DNA of 64,000 bases from positions 93,757,340 through 93,821,339 of the forward strand of contig JAVMKO010000002.1 in assembly GCA_032164245.1 (NCBI GenBank). The letters are read 5' to 3'. The notes beneath the pieces were generated by a model that saw only the letters and a list, made by a program, of their open reading frames with translations, was not told the origin of the DNA and did no database searches. Source of the stretch: Sternotherus odoratus (taxonomy: Eukaryota > Chordata > Testudines > Kinosternidae). Shown here piece by piece: positions 48,131-57,002 of this stretch (the stretch's first letter is position 1; each line of letters begins with the position of its first letter). Made by a program: the position numbers and the translations under genes.

Positions 48131-48573
48131 GGGGAGGGATAGCTCAGTGGTTTGAGCATTGGCCTGCTAAACCCAGGATTGTGAGTTCAGTCTTTGAGGG
48201 GGCTATTTAAGCATATGGGGCAAAAATCTGTTGGATGATTTAATTTGGGATTGGCTCTGCTTTGAGCAGGGAGTTAGACTAGATCAGGGATCTGCATGCA
48301 GCACTGCAGGGTAAGCATCCTTAGCGGGCCCTACTGGTTTGTTTACTTGCTGATCTCGGCTCCCACTGGCCGCGGTTCGCCGTCCCGGTCCAATGCGGTG
48401 CTTCCCGCAGCCCCCATCGGACGCAGGCAGTTGGAGGCGCGATTGGAGAACTGGCAAGTAAAGAAACTGGTGGGGCTCGCTAAGGGTGGTTACCCTGCGG
48501 TGCTGCGTGCCAAGGTTGCTGATCTCTGGACTAGATGATCTCCTGAGGTCCCTCCCCACCCTATGATTCTAAG
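48131..48573 (+). mobile_element. tRNA-Lys-type SINE split by a hAT
   Basis: 48131-48284 and 48529-48573 together form one SINE. The head resembles tRNA: box A is TAGCTCAGTGG (48140-48150) and a decayed box B is GAGTTCAGTCT (48183-48193), in the spacing of an RNA polymerase III internal promoter. The body GGATTGGCTCTGCTTTGAGCAGG and the ending GATCTCCTGAGGTCCCT ... TATGATTCTAAG match the cryptodiran turtle SINE as I remember it. A 244-bp hAT interrupts the 3' part. The internal promoter likely still looks functional, but the split would abolish a normal transcript. Confidence 0.88.
48285..48528. mobile_element. hAT element nested in the SINE (244 bp)
   Basis: The left end CAGGGATCTGCA and (from the right) CAGAGATCAGCAA are the inverted ends. 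The 8-bp duplication GACTAGAT at 48277-48284 and 48529-48536 is perfect and lies in the SINE's GACTAGATGA motif. The interior is GC-rich and partly palindromic, with GGTTTGTTTACTTGC at the left and GGCAAGTAAAGAAACTGG at the right. Its relative is the hAT at 40402-40688. The opposing 80- and 91-codon frames across it are by-products of the palindrome. Confidence 0.92.
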
Positions 48574-49839
48574 TTCAACATTTACCAGGGAATCTAATAC
48601 CTTCAAAATTTAATAAAACCAGGACAGAACAATTTAACCAATCAAAAGCCCAGAATCATTAACGAAGTATAGACTCACAGAAACCCCAGCTCTTTCCTAC
48701 CTCACAGTAACAGTATAAGAAGCAAGAGTAGGCGGGAAGCAGAGACAGCTGAGAATGGAAGGGGAAAGTGTCAGTGCGGTTTTACTTTTTAGAAAGGAGC
48801 AATAGCTGCAGTTTTGAGAGATTTGGAATGAGATTCAGTAAAAAAAAGATCTTCAGCCTGTCTGCCTGAGGTATTTATATAGCACCAGTCACTACTGTAT
48901 ATAACTCCTCCAACTACCTCTGCACCCCACAGAAAAATATCAAGGAGTAAGACATAATACCTGCTTTCCCAAGCACTGGCCACTTCTTTTCCTGGCTCCT
49001 CTGGCTATTGAGCCACTAGGACTGACCAGACCCCCTCAGGACAGATCAGTGGGCGTCAGCAATAAAATCTGCTCTTCACACCTTCAACTATGCAGCCCTT
49101 AGCTCCTCTAGCTGCTCCTCCATCCCTGTAGCTGGCCCCACCCAAAAGCTATCAGCCCGGGTGAGTTTTTAAATTTGCTTCTTCTCCCCAGCACTGACAT
49201 ATCATTACAAATTTTAATGGTCCTTTATTGATTACAAATTCCACTCACTACCTGCTGGAATATCTGTTAGAGGAGCATGTAGGAAAACAAGAGTTTCTGA
49301 GGTAGGCACCCGCCTGCACCTGGTGTTTGTTGAATGGTTCCTGATGGTGAATTTGTGTTAACTTACTCTAAGGTTATTTGAGGATGCAGCCAAGGTGGTG
49401 GTGATGAACTGTGAAGATACTGACTTCAGCTAAATTATGCCACTCACCTGGCTGCTGGAGAAGATTTTACTCCATAATCCATCAGAAAGAGCAGGTATGT
49501 GATCACCCTTGATCCACAGAATGCTACAATTATCCCTGCTTTTCAATGAAACATGGCACAAGAATGATTACATCCTGTCCATGTTATTGGGTCCATGACT
49601 CAAAAATGCTATATCCGGTTTCTTCTTCAGGGATAAGAAGGACCTTAGGTCAATAAAATCAAAAGGTGACAGTAGCTGATACAACCCTACCCCAAACCAC
49701 TTACAATTTAAAGGGGACAACAAAGCAGAGGGGAAAGTGTACAACATCCAAGCAAAGTAGCCAGGATACTAAGCATGTCAACTTATTACCATTACTTATT
49801 TATTGTCAGTGTTACCTTCTCTTTTTTTTAAAAAAAATG
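48574..49839. other. Spacer, no gene seen
   Basis: No exon or repeat that I can name. Confidence 0.5.
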
Positions 49840-49841
49840 TA

Positions 49842-50258
49842 CAGTAAAACCTCGATTTAACGGACCTCGATTTAACGGACTTCGGATGCAACGGACAAAA
49901 TTTCTGATCCATATCAGACCGCGACCCCTCCCTGCTGCGGCCCCAGTCCCCTTCGCTAGCGGCCGTCTGCTGGCTCCCAGCTGCTGCCCCGGTCCCGGCA
50001 GCCTGGCTGCCAGCTCCCGCCCGGGTCCCGCCAGCGGGCGGGCTGGCTGCTGCCCGGGTCCAGGCAGCGGGCGGGCTGGCTGCCGGCTGCCGCCCGGGTC
50101 CTGGCAGCGGGCGGGCTGCGGCGCTGCCGCCCCGACCCTGTGGCGGGCGGGCTGCTGCTCCGACAGCTCGTTTTTTTTTATTATTATTAAATAACGGACT
50201 TTTTGATTTAACGGACACCCCCTCGCCCGAATTAGTCCGTTAAATCGAGGTTTTACTG
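49842..50258. mobile_element. Tigger/mariner-like non-autonomous element (417 bp)
   Basis: The terminal inverted repeats are perfect for 24 bp, starting CAGTAAAACCTCGATTTAAC, with TA on both sides (49840-49841 and 50259-50260), the duplication made by Tc1/mariner-type transposases. A subterminal CCTCGATTTAACGGAC motif repeats at the left. The interior is a GC-rich degenerate array (CCCGGGTCC.GGCAGCGGGCGGGCTGG) at about 49960-50160, giving long proline/alanine/glycine frames on both strands without transposase features. Perfect ends suggest a fairly young copy. Confidence 0.9.
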
Positions 50259-50260
50259 TA

Positions 50261-51932
50261 CTGTAGCCCCTGCCTATGATACAGTCTAGAAACATTATAC
50301 TTAGATGGATTAACAGTGCATCAGCAACCCTAGCCAAAGCTTTCCATTTTTCATTTCTCCATTTTTACTGCTGAGCTGCGTACCACCTGTTTCCGTCACC
50401 TCCCACTCAAAAATCAGTGCTTCCCCTTTCCAGCTGTCATTTGCATCACAGAATTTTTCTGATTCTGCCACAGAGTGAGCACTCTCATTCTATAGTCTAA
50501 GACGGGGACGGAGTCTATGGGTGCCCCTTAGTCTTGGGGTAACCATTCCAGAGAGTTGGGGGGCCCAGACGGATGCTCTTTCCTATCCAGTTGCTCCTGA
50601 TGGAGCTGCCTCCTCAGTGAAGTTAGGGTCTTGTTATAAGCAGCCCTTGGGGAGGGAAAGTCCAATGTGATCTGGAGAAGTCCACTGTGGGACTAAGGAC
50701 CCCATAGTCTTGGTCCAGGGGGTCTTGAATCATTAGAGGAGTTGGGTGCGTTCTCCCTCTATCTTTGGATACTCCGGCTGTTGCTGTCTCCCCAGGGAAG
50801 TTTAGCACCATTATAGAATATCTATGGAGACATGGGGATTGCAGCCCCATGTGATCTGGGAAAGGTTACTGAGGGGTCAGGTGCTCCATAGTCCTTGGGA
50901 GTCCTTGTTGCTCTCTGTGCTGCCACTGTCTCCTCATGGTAGCTTGAACCTTGTCACATTCCCTATCTGGGGAGCCTGCTGCAGGGGTTTATGTCTCATT
51001 TGGTTTGAGAGGCATAGGAATAGTAAAATAATATAAAAGTAAAAAGTAAAAAATATATAAAAACCTTTGAGATGAGATCATTCTGTTCTTTAATTTCCAT
51101 GCAAGTGATGGGTATCCAGAGTATTAGAAAGGCAAATTTCCACAAATATTATTCTGCCTTGATGAGAATAATCCAAACAACCATGAAAAGGAATGTATGT
51201 CTTTCTTGCTTGGCAGAATGCAGACTCCAGATTACAATTTCCATTAGCATTATTCATGTTGTGATTTTCGCTCTGAATCTGAGTAAGCTTCTCAATAGAG
51301 ATGGAAAAACAAAAACAAAGTATTACTAGGATGAAAGCAGATGTGCAAATGGCCAACAACATGGACCTGTGGAGCTAAGCAGGGTGCTCCTGCTCCAGTT
51401 GAAGTCAGTGGCTAAACTCTTAGAACAACATTTTCAAAAGTGGTCTTCAATTTTGGGTACCCCAATTTTGGAATTACATCTTGGGTCAAATGTTCAGATT
51501 TGCTGTACAAGTACAGCTGAGGTCAATCAACACTGTTGAAAATCAGACCTAATGTGTCTCAAGATGGGAACCCAAAAATTTAGCCATCATAAATCAGTGG
51601 CCATTAAAAAAACAAAACAAAACACCTTTGGTATCATTGACTTCATTAGTAGTAAATGCTTATTATTATGGCAAAATCCTCTCCAAGCCACACATCAGAT
51701 TTCAATTCTTTCATCATGCACAGATTCCTACTGATTTAAAAGGCTATCTCCCTACATGAGGAAAAGCAGACTATAAATCAGCATCTAGCATACAGGCATA
51801 AAGAGAAGTTTGCCCTTAAACTTGTTCAGACTGCAGGTTATTACTAGGCTTGGCAGATTTCAAATTTTCATTGTCTTATCGTTTCAATGGATAATGTTAA
51901 CATTTATTTTTAACAATTTGGAGAAAAAATCA
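50261..51932. other. Spacer, no gene seen
   Basis: Contains an imperfect direct repeat near 50640-50900 (TCTGG(A/G)AA, CCTTGGGAG, GCTCTCTGTGCTG, CCATAGTC phrases recur), possibly the remains of an old tandem. No gene is supported. Confidence 0.45.
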
Positions 51933-51940
51933 ATTTAAAT

Positions 51941-52742
51941 CAGGCATGTCCAAAGTCCGGCCCGGGGGCCAATTGAGGCCCGTGTTCAAATTTTCACCGG
52001 CCCGCAGGCTCTGTTCTAAAATCAATAATATGCGGCCCGCCAGCACTGTCGCAAACCAGTGCGCGGAGCCGCAGCCGGAGGAGAGGGGCGGGGTCAGTAA
52101 GAGGCGAGCGGGGGGGGGGGGAGAAGAGCGGAGGTGGAGCCGGGGCCGGGGCACGAGGCGAGGCGAGGCGGAGCCGGGGGAGAAGAGCGGAGGCGGAGCC
52201 GGGGCCGGGGCACGAGGCGAGGCGAGGCGGAGCCGGGGGAGAAGAGCGGAGCCGGGGCCGGGGCCGGGGCCGGGGCACGAGGCGAGGCGAGGCGGAGCCG
52301 GGGGAGAAGAGCGGAGGTGGAGCCGGGGCCGGGGCACGAGGCGAGGCGAGGCGAGGCGAGGCAAGGGAGAAGAGCGGAGTCAGAGCCGGGGCCGGGGCAG
52401 AAGGCAAGGCAAGGCAAGGCAAGCCGGGGGAGGGGGGGAGTGAGAGCACGGCCGGAACGGGGGGAGGAGAGCGCGGCCGGAGCGGGGGGGGGGAGGGAAG
52501 AAGAGCGAGAGCATGGCTGGAGCGGGGGGGGGAGGGAAGAAGAGCGAGAGCACGGCTGGAGCGGGGGGGAGGGAAGAAGAGCGAGAGCACGGCCGAAGCG
52601 GGGGGGAGGGAAGGAGAGCGCGGCCGGAGCGGGGGGGGGGGGAGGGAAGGAGAGCGCGGCCGGAGCGGGGGGGGGTGTCGGCCCTCACACATCTTCACCT
52701 TACCAAATCTGGCCCTCTTTCCAAAAAGTTTGGACACCCCTG
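51941..52742. mobile_element. hAT element carrying a G-rich minisatellite (802 bp)
   Basis: The left end CAGGCATGTCCAAAGTCCGG and (from the right) CAGGGGTGTCCAAACTTTTT are hAT-type inverted ends. The 8-bp duplication ATTTAAAT is perfect (51933-51940, 52743-52750). After 150 bp of normal element (GGCCCGTGTTCAAATTTTCACC, AATATGCGGCCCGCC) the interior is entirely replaced by the array described separately, and the right end resumes at about 52676. No transposase is present. Confidence 0.93.
52090..52676. repeat. Two-part purine-rich minisatellite
   Basis: Part 1 (about 52100-52430) repeats a roughly 60-bp unit with GGAGCCGGGGCCGGGGCACG, then AGGCGAGGCGAGG, then GGGGGAGAAGAGCGGAG. Part 2 (about 52430-52676) repeats a roughly 50-bp unit with GGGGGGGAGGGAAGAAGAGCGAGAG and GCACGGC.GGAGCGG. 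The plus strand is almost pure purine, with many G runs, so quadruplex or triplex formation is likely. The 204- and 247-codon frames across it are low-complexity artefacts. Confidence 0.9.
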
Positions 52743-52750
52743 ATTTAAAT

Positions 52751-53815
52751 GTTTGCAGATGTGCAAAATTATGGGTTATAATCTTTTTTCATTTGTATCT
52801 ATTTAAATTTTTCAGTTGTGTCAGACAAAGGGGATCAGACAATTATTTAATGACAGTTGAAGAGATACAAAAAAGTTAAATCTTTATAACCATTAAAAGA
52901 CAAATGTTCAACATGACATGTCAAAATGTACAATGTTAATACCCTTAAATCAAATCTAAAGCATTTTTCTTATTTTCCCTATCTGTAAATTTTGATGAGA
53001 ATTGATGGAAATATTCATCAGTTTGGATATGAATGGTAAAATCAACATTTACTGATATTAACCTATAAACATTTAATTCTTTCTGGACTAATTATGAGTG
53101 ATCTACATGCACTGCATTAGTTATAGCACTAACCTATAACTAAGTGGTATGACTAGCGCCAAAGGCCTTCTGTCATTAAGTGGAAGCCCAGTGACTTCAC
53201 CCCTGGAAAGCCCCAAAAAATACAGCAACACTGTTCCGTTTAGCTTTTGTGGATTTCTATAGCTTCTTAGGAACATTCATTTGACTGACAGTCTTGAGAG
53301 AGCTTGTGTGTTCTAACATTTAACATAATACATTTTTAAGAAGCAGTCACCTATTGCAACATAAAATAAAAGCCGTCCTGTTTTTATCAGTGGAGGGGGT
53401 ACAACACTGAGCTGTTCCTTTAGAAATAGTTTCTCTTTTCCACTCAAGGGTTTTATAATTATCCGGACCCTCATTCAACACACAAAGAGACTATGGACAA
53501 AACTACTGTCTAAATGGCCATTTTTCTAATCCCAGCAAATCTATTGCCAAGACTTATTTGCTGAGGATAGAAACTGGAGCTTCCGCAGGGGGTCCTAAAA
53601 TATGAATAAAATGCTCTCAGATACTATGTGAAGGGTGCCAACATAGGAACAAAAATATCATAGACAGATAGGTCACCACCACTCTGTAAAAGAAAATCTT
53701 TGCCTGGTCAGACACTTTACATAACCTGTGCTGTCATATCCCTCTAATGGAGCCTTTGTTTCATCCTGGTGCACACTGTTTTTTTGAAGTAATGAGAGTC
53801 AAGATTCTCTAACTT
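52751..53815. other. Spacer, no gene seen
   Basis: AT-rich unique-looking sequence. Confidence 0.5.
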
Positions 53816-54049
53816 CTAAGGCTATGTCTACACTACACAGCTTTTAGCGACATGGTTGTGTCGCTACAGCCGTGCCGCTAAAACTCATGCAGTGTAGCTG
53901 CAGAGTGCTCTTGCTGACAAAGCGTTGTTCAGACTGGCCCTTGTATTTGGCAAAACTTTTGTCTTTCGGTGATGGGGGTGGAGGAGTGGAACATCTCTGA
54001 AAGACAAAGGTTTTGCTGAGTACCAGTGCCAGTGTAGACATACCCTAAG
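53816..54049. mobile_element. TCTACAC-type MITE (234 bp)
   Basis: The terminal inverted repeats are CTAAGGCTATGTCTACAC and (from the right) CTTAGGGTATGTCTACAC, 15 of the 18 positions matching. The inside has TAGCGACATGGTTGTGTCGCTACAGC as a small hairpin and a central minus-like block GACAAAGCGTTG ... CAAAACTTTTGTCTTTCGG facing AAAGACAAAGGTTTTGC. It is non-coding. Confidence 0.8.
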
Positions 54050-55805
54050 AAGTGCTATGCTTCCTGGCTGTCATTGGCTTGCAGGGAACTATATGGAGTT
54101 GAAAAGGAATTTGAGATGTCTCTATCAGGCAGACATAGGGATGAAATCGAATTTACATACCACATTATCAGGCATATGCATCATACTAATATTTTAGCAA
54201 GCCAGTATCTGATTAGGAGGGAAAGGATTGCTACTAATATTTATTGAACACTGACGGTGTTCAATAAATCCCAGCCTTTTCAGCATTCTCTAGGACACTG
54301 TATTTTCACACTTGTTTCTATTTTAATTTAACTTCCACCCTTGAATATGACCATGCAGCTCCGGCAATTAGTTACAGTCCTGCAAAGAGGTGATAAAAGT
54401 AATATAATTCTCAGTAATCTCTCACATATACTAGCCCTACTAAGCTTTGATTGCTTCCTATGTACATAAGTGGAAATGAAACTCAGGAGCCATCAGAATG
54501 CTTAAAATAAGGGGTAAGTTTGTGCTACAATACAATAATCATGTACATATAAGAGAGTGCTCAGGTTTGGAAAGTACAGTCAGACTCAAAGTTTCCACAA
54601 GGGAAAATCCCTGCAAGGGAAATTTTAGAAGCAGAATGCTTTCCCACGTCAAAGCAATAAAATTTCACTTTCTTTTTCAGTATCTTGCTCGGTTGCTGTC
54701 ATGGCCCCTGCAGGCTGTCTGTAGATTTTGTTGTTAGGATGACAGACAATTGAGTTTACAAATATTTGCAGGTGGGAAATGGGAGAAGGATTTATCTGAG
54801 GCCATAACTATTTGAGGGGAAAGATCATATTTTGAAATGTCTTAACTAACTCGATAATAAACACAAATTAACACCTTATCTAGACAGGACCACGTCATAT
54901 TTTAAAACATTTCAGCTACTGTGTTTTAAATGACAGTCTATACTAAGGGAGAAGTCTTGTTTAATATCATGTTAGTTTAAAAGTGTTAATCAAAACATGT
55001 TTTAAAACTGAATGTTTTTTCCTCACGTAGACATGAGGTAAGAGGGGAAATGTTTTTTCCAGCAGTTGCAATGAGGATGGTGCTCATACCTGATTCCATC
55101 TCTTCTCCCTCTAGCAAGGATGTTAGGATTGTTTACAGAAAAACATCTCAAAGAAAGGGTACAAATAAACTCCCAGAGGAAAACTGACTTTGTTAAGAAA
55201 AAGGGTTAGAACATATTCTTCTGTCAAACACTGTTAATAGGAAATATAATTTAAATTAAATAACACCTATTGCTTTTCATCCATGTATCTTCCAGTACAA
55301 TATAAATGTGGTTAGGCATCATATCCCCATTATTCGTTTAAAAATAAAAGTTCAGGTTAGGTAGAGTAAAGCTTGTAATATTTACCTGACATCATGCAGA
55401 AACAATAACGCACAGAGATGAATATATATATATAATATTCAACTAAGTAAATACATGGCAAAACAGCACTAGCAGGGCTAGCTTCCATAGGGGAACTGGG
55501 CCTGGTTTTCTAGAGGTGCTAAACATGTAAAATCACTAGCTGCTTTTGAAAATTAGCGCATAAAACAATTTTGAAGGTTTTATGGAAAATCCCTTGAGTT
55601 TCTGAGCGGACAAAAAGAACCTGAACCATGTTCACAAATGTCAGCATCTTTTAAACCAATTATGATTCATAAATGCTTTCTTATTAATCTCAAACTTCCC
55701 CCAAAAGTCTGCCCTGAGAAGAGGTTATACAATTTGTAAGGAAATAACTTGGTCAGAAAGTTGGAGGGGAGTGTCCGAAGTGGGCTTCTGGCAGAAACCA
55801 TCTTA
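54050..55805. other. Spacer with a small palindrome
   Basis: 54241-54266 (TATTGAACACTGACGGTGTTCAATA) is a short near-perfect palindrome. Around 54840-55045 the order of pieces such as TTATCTAGACAGGACC and TCACGTAGACATGAGG suggests another decayed MITE, but its ends are not clear. A (TA)n stretch lies near 55424. Confidence 0.45.
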
Positions 55806-56076
55806 GCTTTTCTACGCGGGGAAATTTACAGGGAAAAATGTACTGGTATAATTATCTTCTGTAGTTGTACGGGTGTAACTCCCTATGTGGATACTCATTT
55901 TCTGTAATAGGAGTGCCAGATTCTGGTTTATGTTGCTTTCAGCGCGACATAAACTCAACCAGAAGACCTGGAATATGAGTATCCACATGGGAATTTTACC
56001 ACTGCAACTACAGTAACATAATTATACCACTCTCATTATGCCAGTAAATTTCCCCATGTGGGCATGTCCATAAAGC
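55806..56076. mobile_element. Long-TIR palindromic MITE just upstream of CD83
   Basis: The left arm (CTACGCGGGGAAATTTACAG, TGTACTGGTATAATTAT, GTAGTTGTACGGGTGTAA, CTATGTGGATACTCAT) is followed by its reverse complement (ATGAGTATCCACATGGGAAT, TTGCAACTACAG-like, AATTATACCACTC, AGTAAATTTCCCCATGTGGG). Arms of about 110 bp face each other across GCTTTCAGCGCGACATAAAC. There is no coding region. It lies about 280 bp upstream of the putative kappaB site of CD83. Confidence 0.75.
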
Positions 56077-56269
56077 CTGAGCTATGGAGTCACTGTGGTA
56101 TTGTAACATTAGGGTTTAACTATGGTTTCTGAAAAGGCAGCAAACATGGCTTGTCCTGGGCTGCACTTGCAGTTATACTATATTCAGCACTCGTTGCTGA
56201 CACCTATTGTCATCAGTGAGTAATTTGACTTGCCTGTTCAGTCCCGTTAAGGAGACGAGCAGGAAAGGA

Positions 56270-56277
56270 GACGTCAT
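56270..56277. promoter_or_regulatory. CRE/ATF-like site (candidate)
   Basis: GACGTCAT contains the ACGTCA half of a cAMP-response element and lies about 250 bp before the first candidate start codon of CD83. A match this short is weak by itself. It is mentioned because it lies within the putative promoter. Confidence 0.3.
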
Positions 56278-56349
56278 TAGCAAAAACAGTAAGGGGAAGT
56301 AGGGGAGCCCTAGCAGGGTTAAGGGGAGGAGCCATCACACTCCCACTCA

Positions 56350-56359
56350 GGGATTTTCC
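56350..56359 (+). promoter_or_regulatory. NF-kappaB (kappaB) site in CD83 promoter
   Basis: GGGATTTTCC fits the kappaB consensus GGGRNNYYCC. It lies 174 bp before the upstream ATG at 56524 and about 300 bp before the ATG at 56648. CD83 is known to be induced through NF-kappaB in dendritic cells, so this site is placed where a functional element would be expected. No TATA box is obvious, and a G-rich GGGGAGGAGCC stretch lies just upstream (56323-56333). Confidence 0.6.
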
Positions 56360-56523
56360 CTGCATCTTAGGGGACTTCAGACTTAAACTGTTTGGCTGGG
56401 ACATCCCCCTGCTGACAGTCTCTAAAGCAGTTTGCCTAGGGCTGGTGCTTCACCGCTGTTCACACAGCTCCTCTTGCAAGGAACAAATCAGAACTCCTCT
56501 GCAGTCCAAGACAGCAGCAAGCC

Positions 56524-56566
56524 ATGCTTTCGGCATACTACACCCAGCTTGTCATCCTGAGCAATG
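56524..56566 (+). CDS. CD83: CD83 exon 1 coding part (candidate)
   Basis: ATG at 56524 opens MLSAYYTQLVILSN and is followed by a possible donor G|GTAAAC at 56566/56567. Joining it in phase 1 to the acceptor at 56699/56700 gives a signal peptide with a hydrophobic stretch and a SVA cleavage motif before IPEV. Phase 1 is the usual phase for immunoglobulin-superfamily signal exons, but the intron would be only 133 bp and the donor is weak. The alternative is a start at 56648, which would make this ATG an upstream frame ending near 56607. Confidence 0.35.
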
Positions 56567-56699
56567 GTAAACGTGACACTTTCATTTTTCATTTTACTTC
56601 TCATTGATTTCTGCAGGGTGTTGGCAGTAATTCTTCTGCAGACTGGAATGCTTAGGTCTCTCTTTTTAATGATGGTTTGTGTGTACCTGTGCCTTGCAG

Positions 56700-56830
56700 T
56701 ATGGTGTTTCATTCGTGGGACTTCTGTGGCCATTCCAGAGGTTGCAGTGACGTGTTCTGAAGAAGCCCTGCTGCCCTGTGAAGCTACTTGGGACCCACAA
56801 GTCACCTACGAGGCAGTGTCCTGGCATAAA
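56700..56830 (+). CDS. CD83: CD83 exon 2: start of the Ig V-type domain (partial gene)
   Basis: CD83 is a type I membrane glycoprotein of the Ig superfamily, best known on mature dendritic cells, activated lymphocytes and thymic epithelium. The reading frame gives PEVAVTCSEEALLPC, then WDPQVTYEAVSWHK. The human mature N terminus reads PEVKVACSEDVDLPC and WDPQVPYTVSWVK, so cysteines, the WDPQV block and the strand-C tryptophan are aligned. The partner cysteine and the rest of the V domain are expected in exon 3. The exon ends AAA|GTAAGG (donor at 56831), the same place relative to SWVK. A strong acceptor, a pyrimidine-rich tract then TTGCAG, ends at 56699. A second possible acceptor, CATTCCAG, ends at 56738. 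The frame is also open back through an ATG at 56648 whose product (MLRSLFLMMVCVYLCLAVWC) looks like a signal peptide, so the 5' boundary is unsettled. Confidence 0.88.
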
Positions 56831-56890
56831 GTAAGGAAATGTTACTGTGATTTATGCAGTGTGTTTTGTTTTGATTTCCCACCTGCTTCT

Positions 56891-57002
56891 AGGGTGACCA
56901 GATGTCCCGATTTTATAGGGACCATCCCAACTTTTGGGTCTTGCTCCCATTACTCCCCACCCCCTGTCCTGATTTTTCACACTTGCTGTCTGGTCAACCT
57001 GC
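56891..57002. mobile_element. TAGGGTGACCAGA-type MITE in CD83 intron 2 (112 bp)
   Basis: The ends are AGGGTGACCAGATGTCCCG and CTGTCTGGTCAACCT. The flanking duplication CTGCTTCT (56883-56890, 57003-57010) is perfect over 8 bp, 9 if the preceding C is counted, which supports a hAT-type origin for the family. It lies 60 bp after the exon 2 donor. The same family is at 15427-15551. Confidence 0.85.

Noticed and set aside
48131..48200. Functional tRNA-Lys gene
   Set aside because: Box A and box B are present, but the acceptor and anticodon arms are not intact and the sequence continues into a SINE body.
49796..50337. Frames of 169 and 140 codons rich in Pro/Ala/Gly
   Set aside because: They lie across the palindromic, GC-rich Tigger-like element and encode only repeat-derived residues.
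51994..52748. Frames of 247 and 204 codons on opposite strands
   Set aside because: Low-complexity products of the purine-rich minisatellite inside a hAT; no domain, and frames are open on both strands for the same reason.
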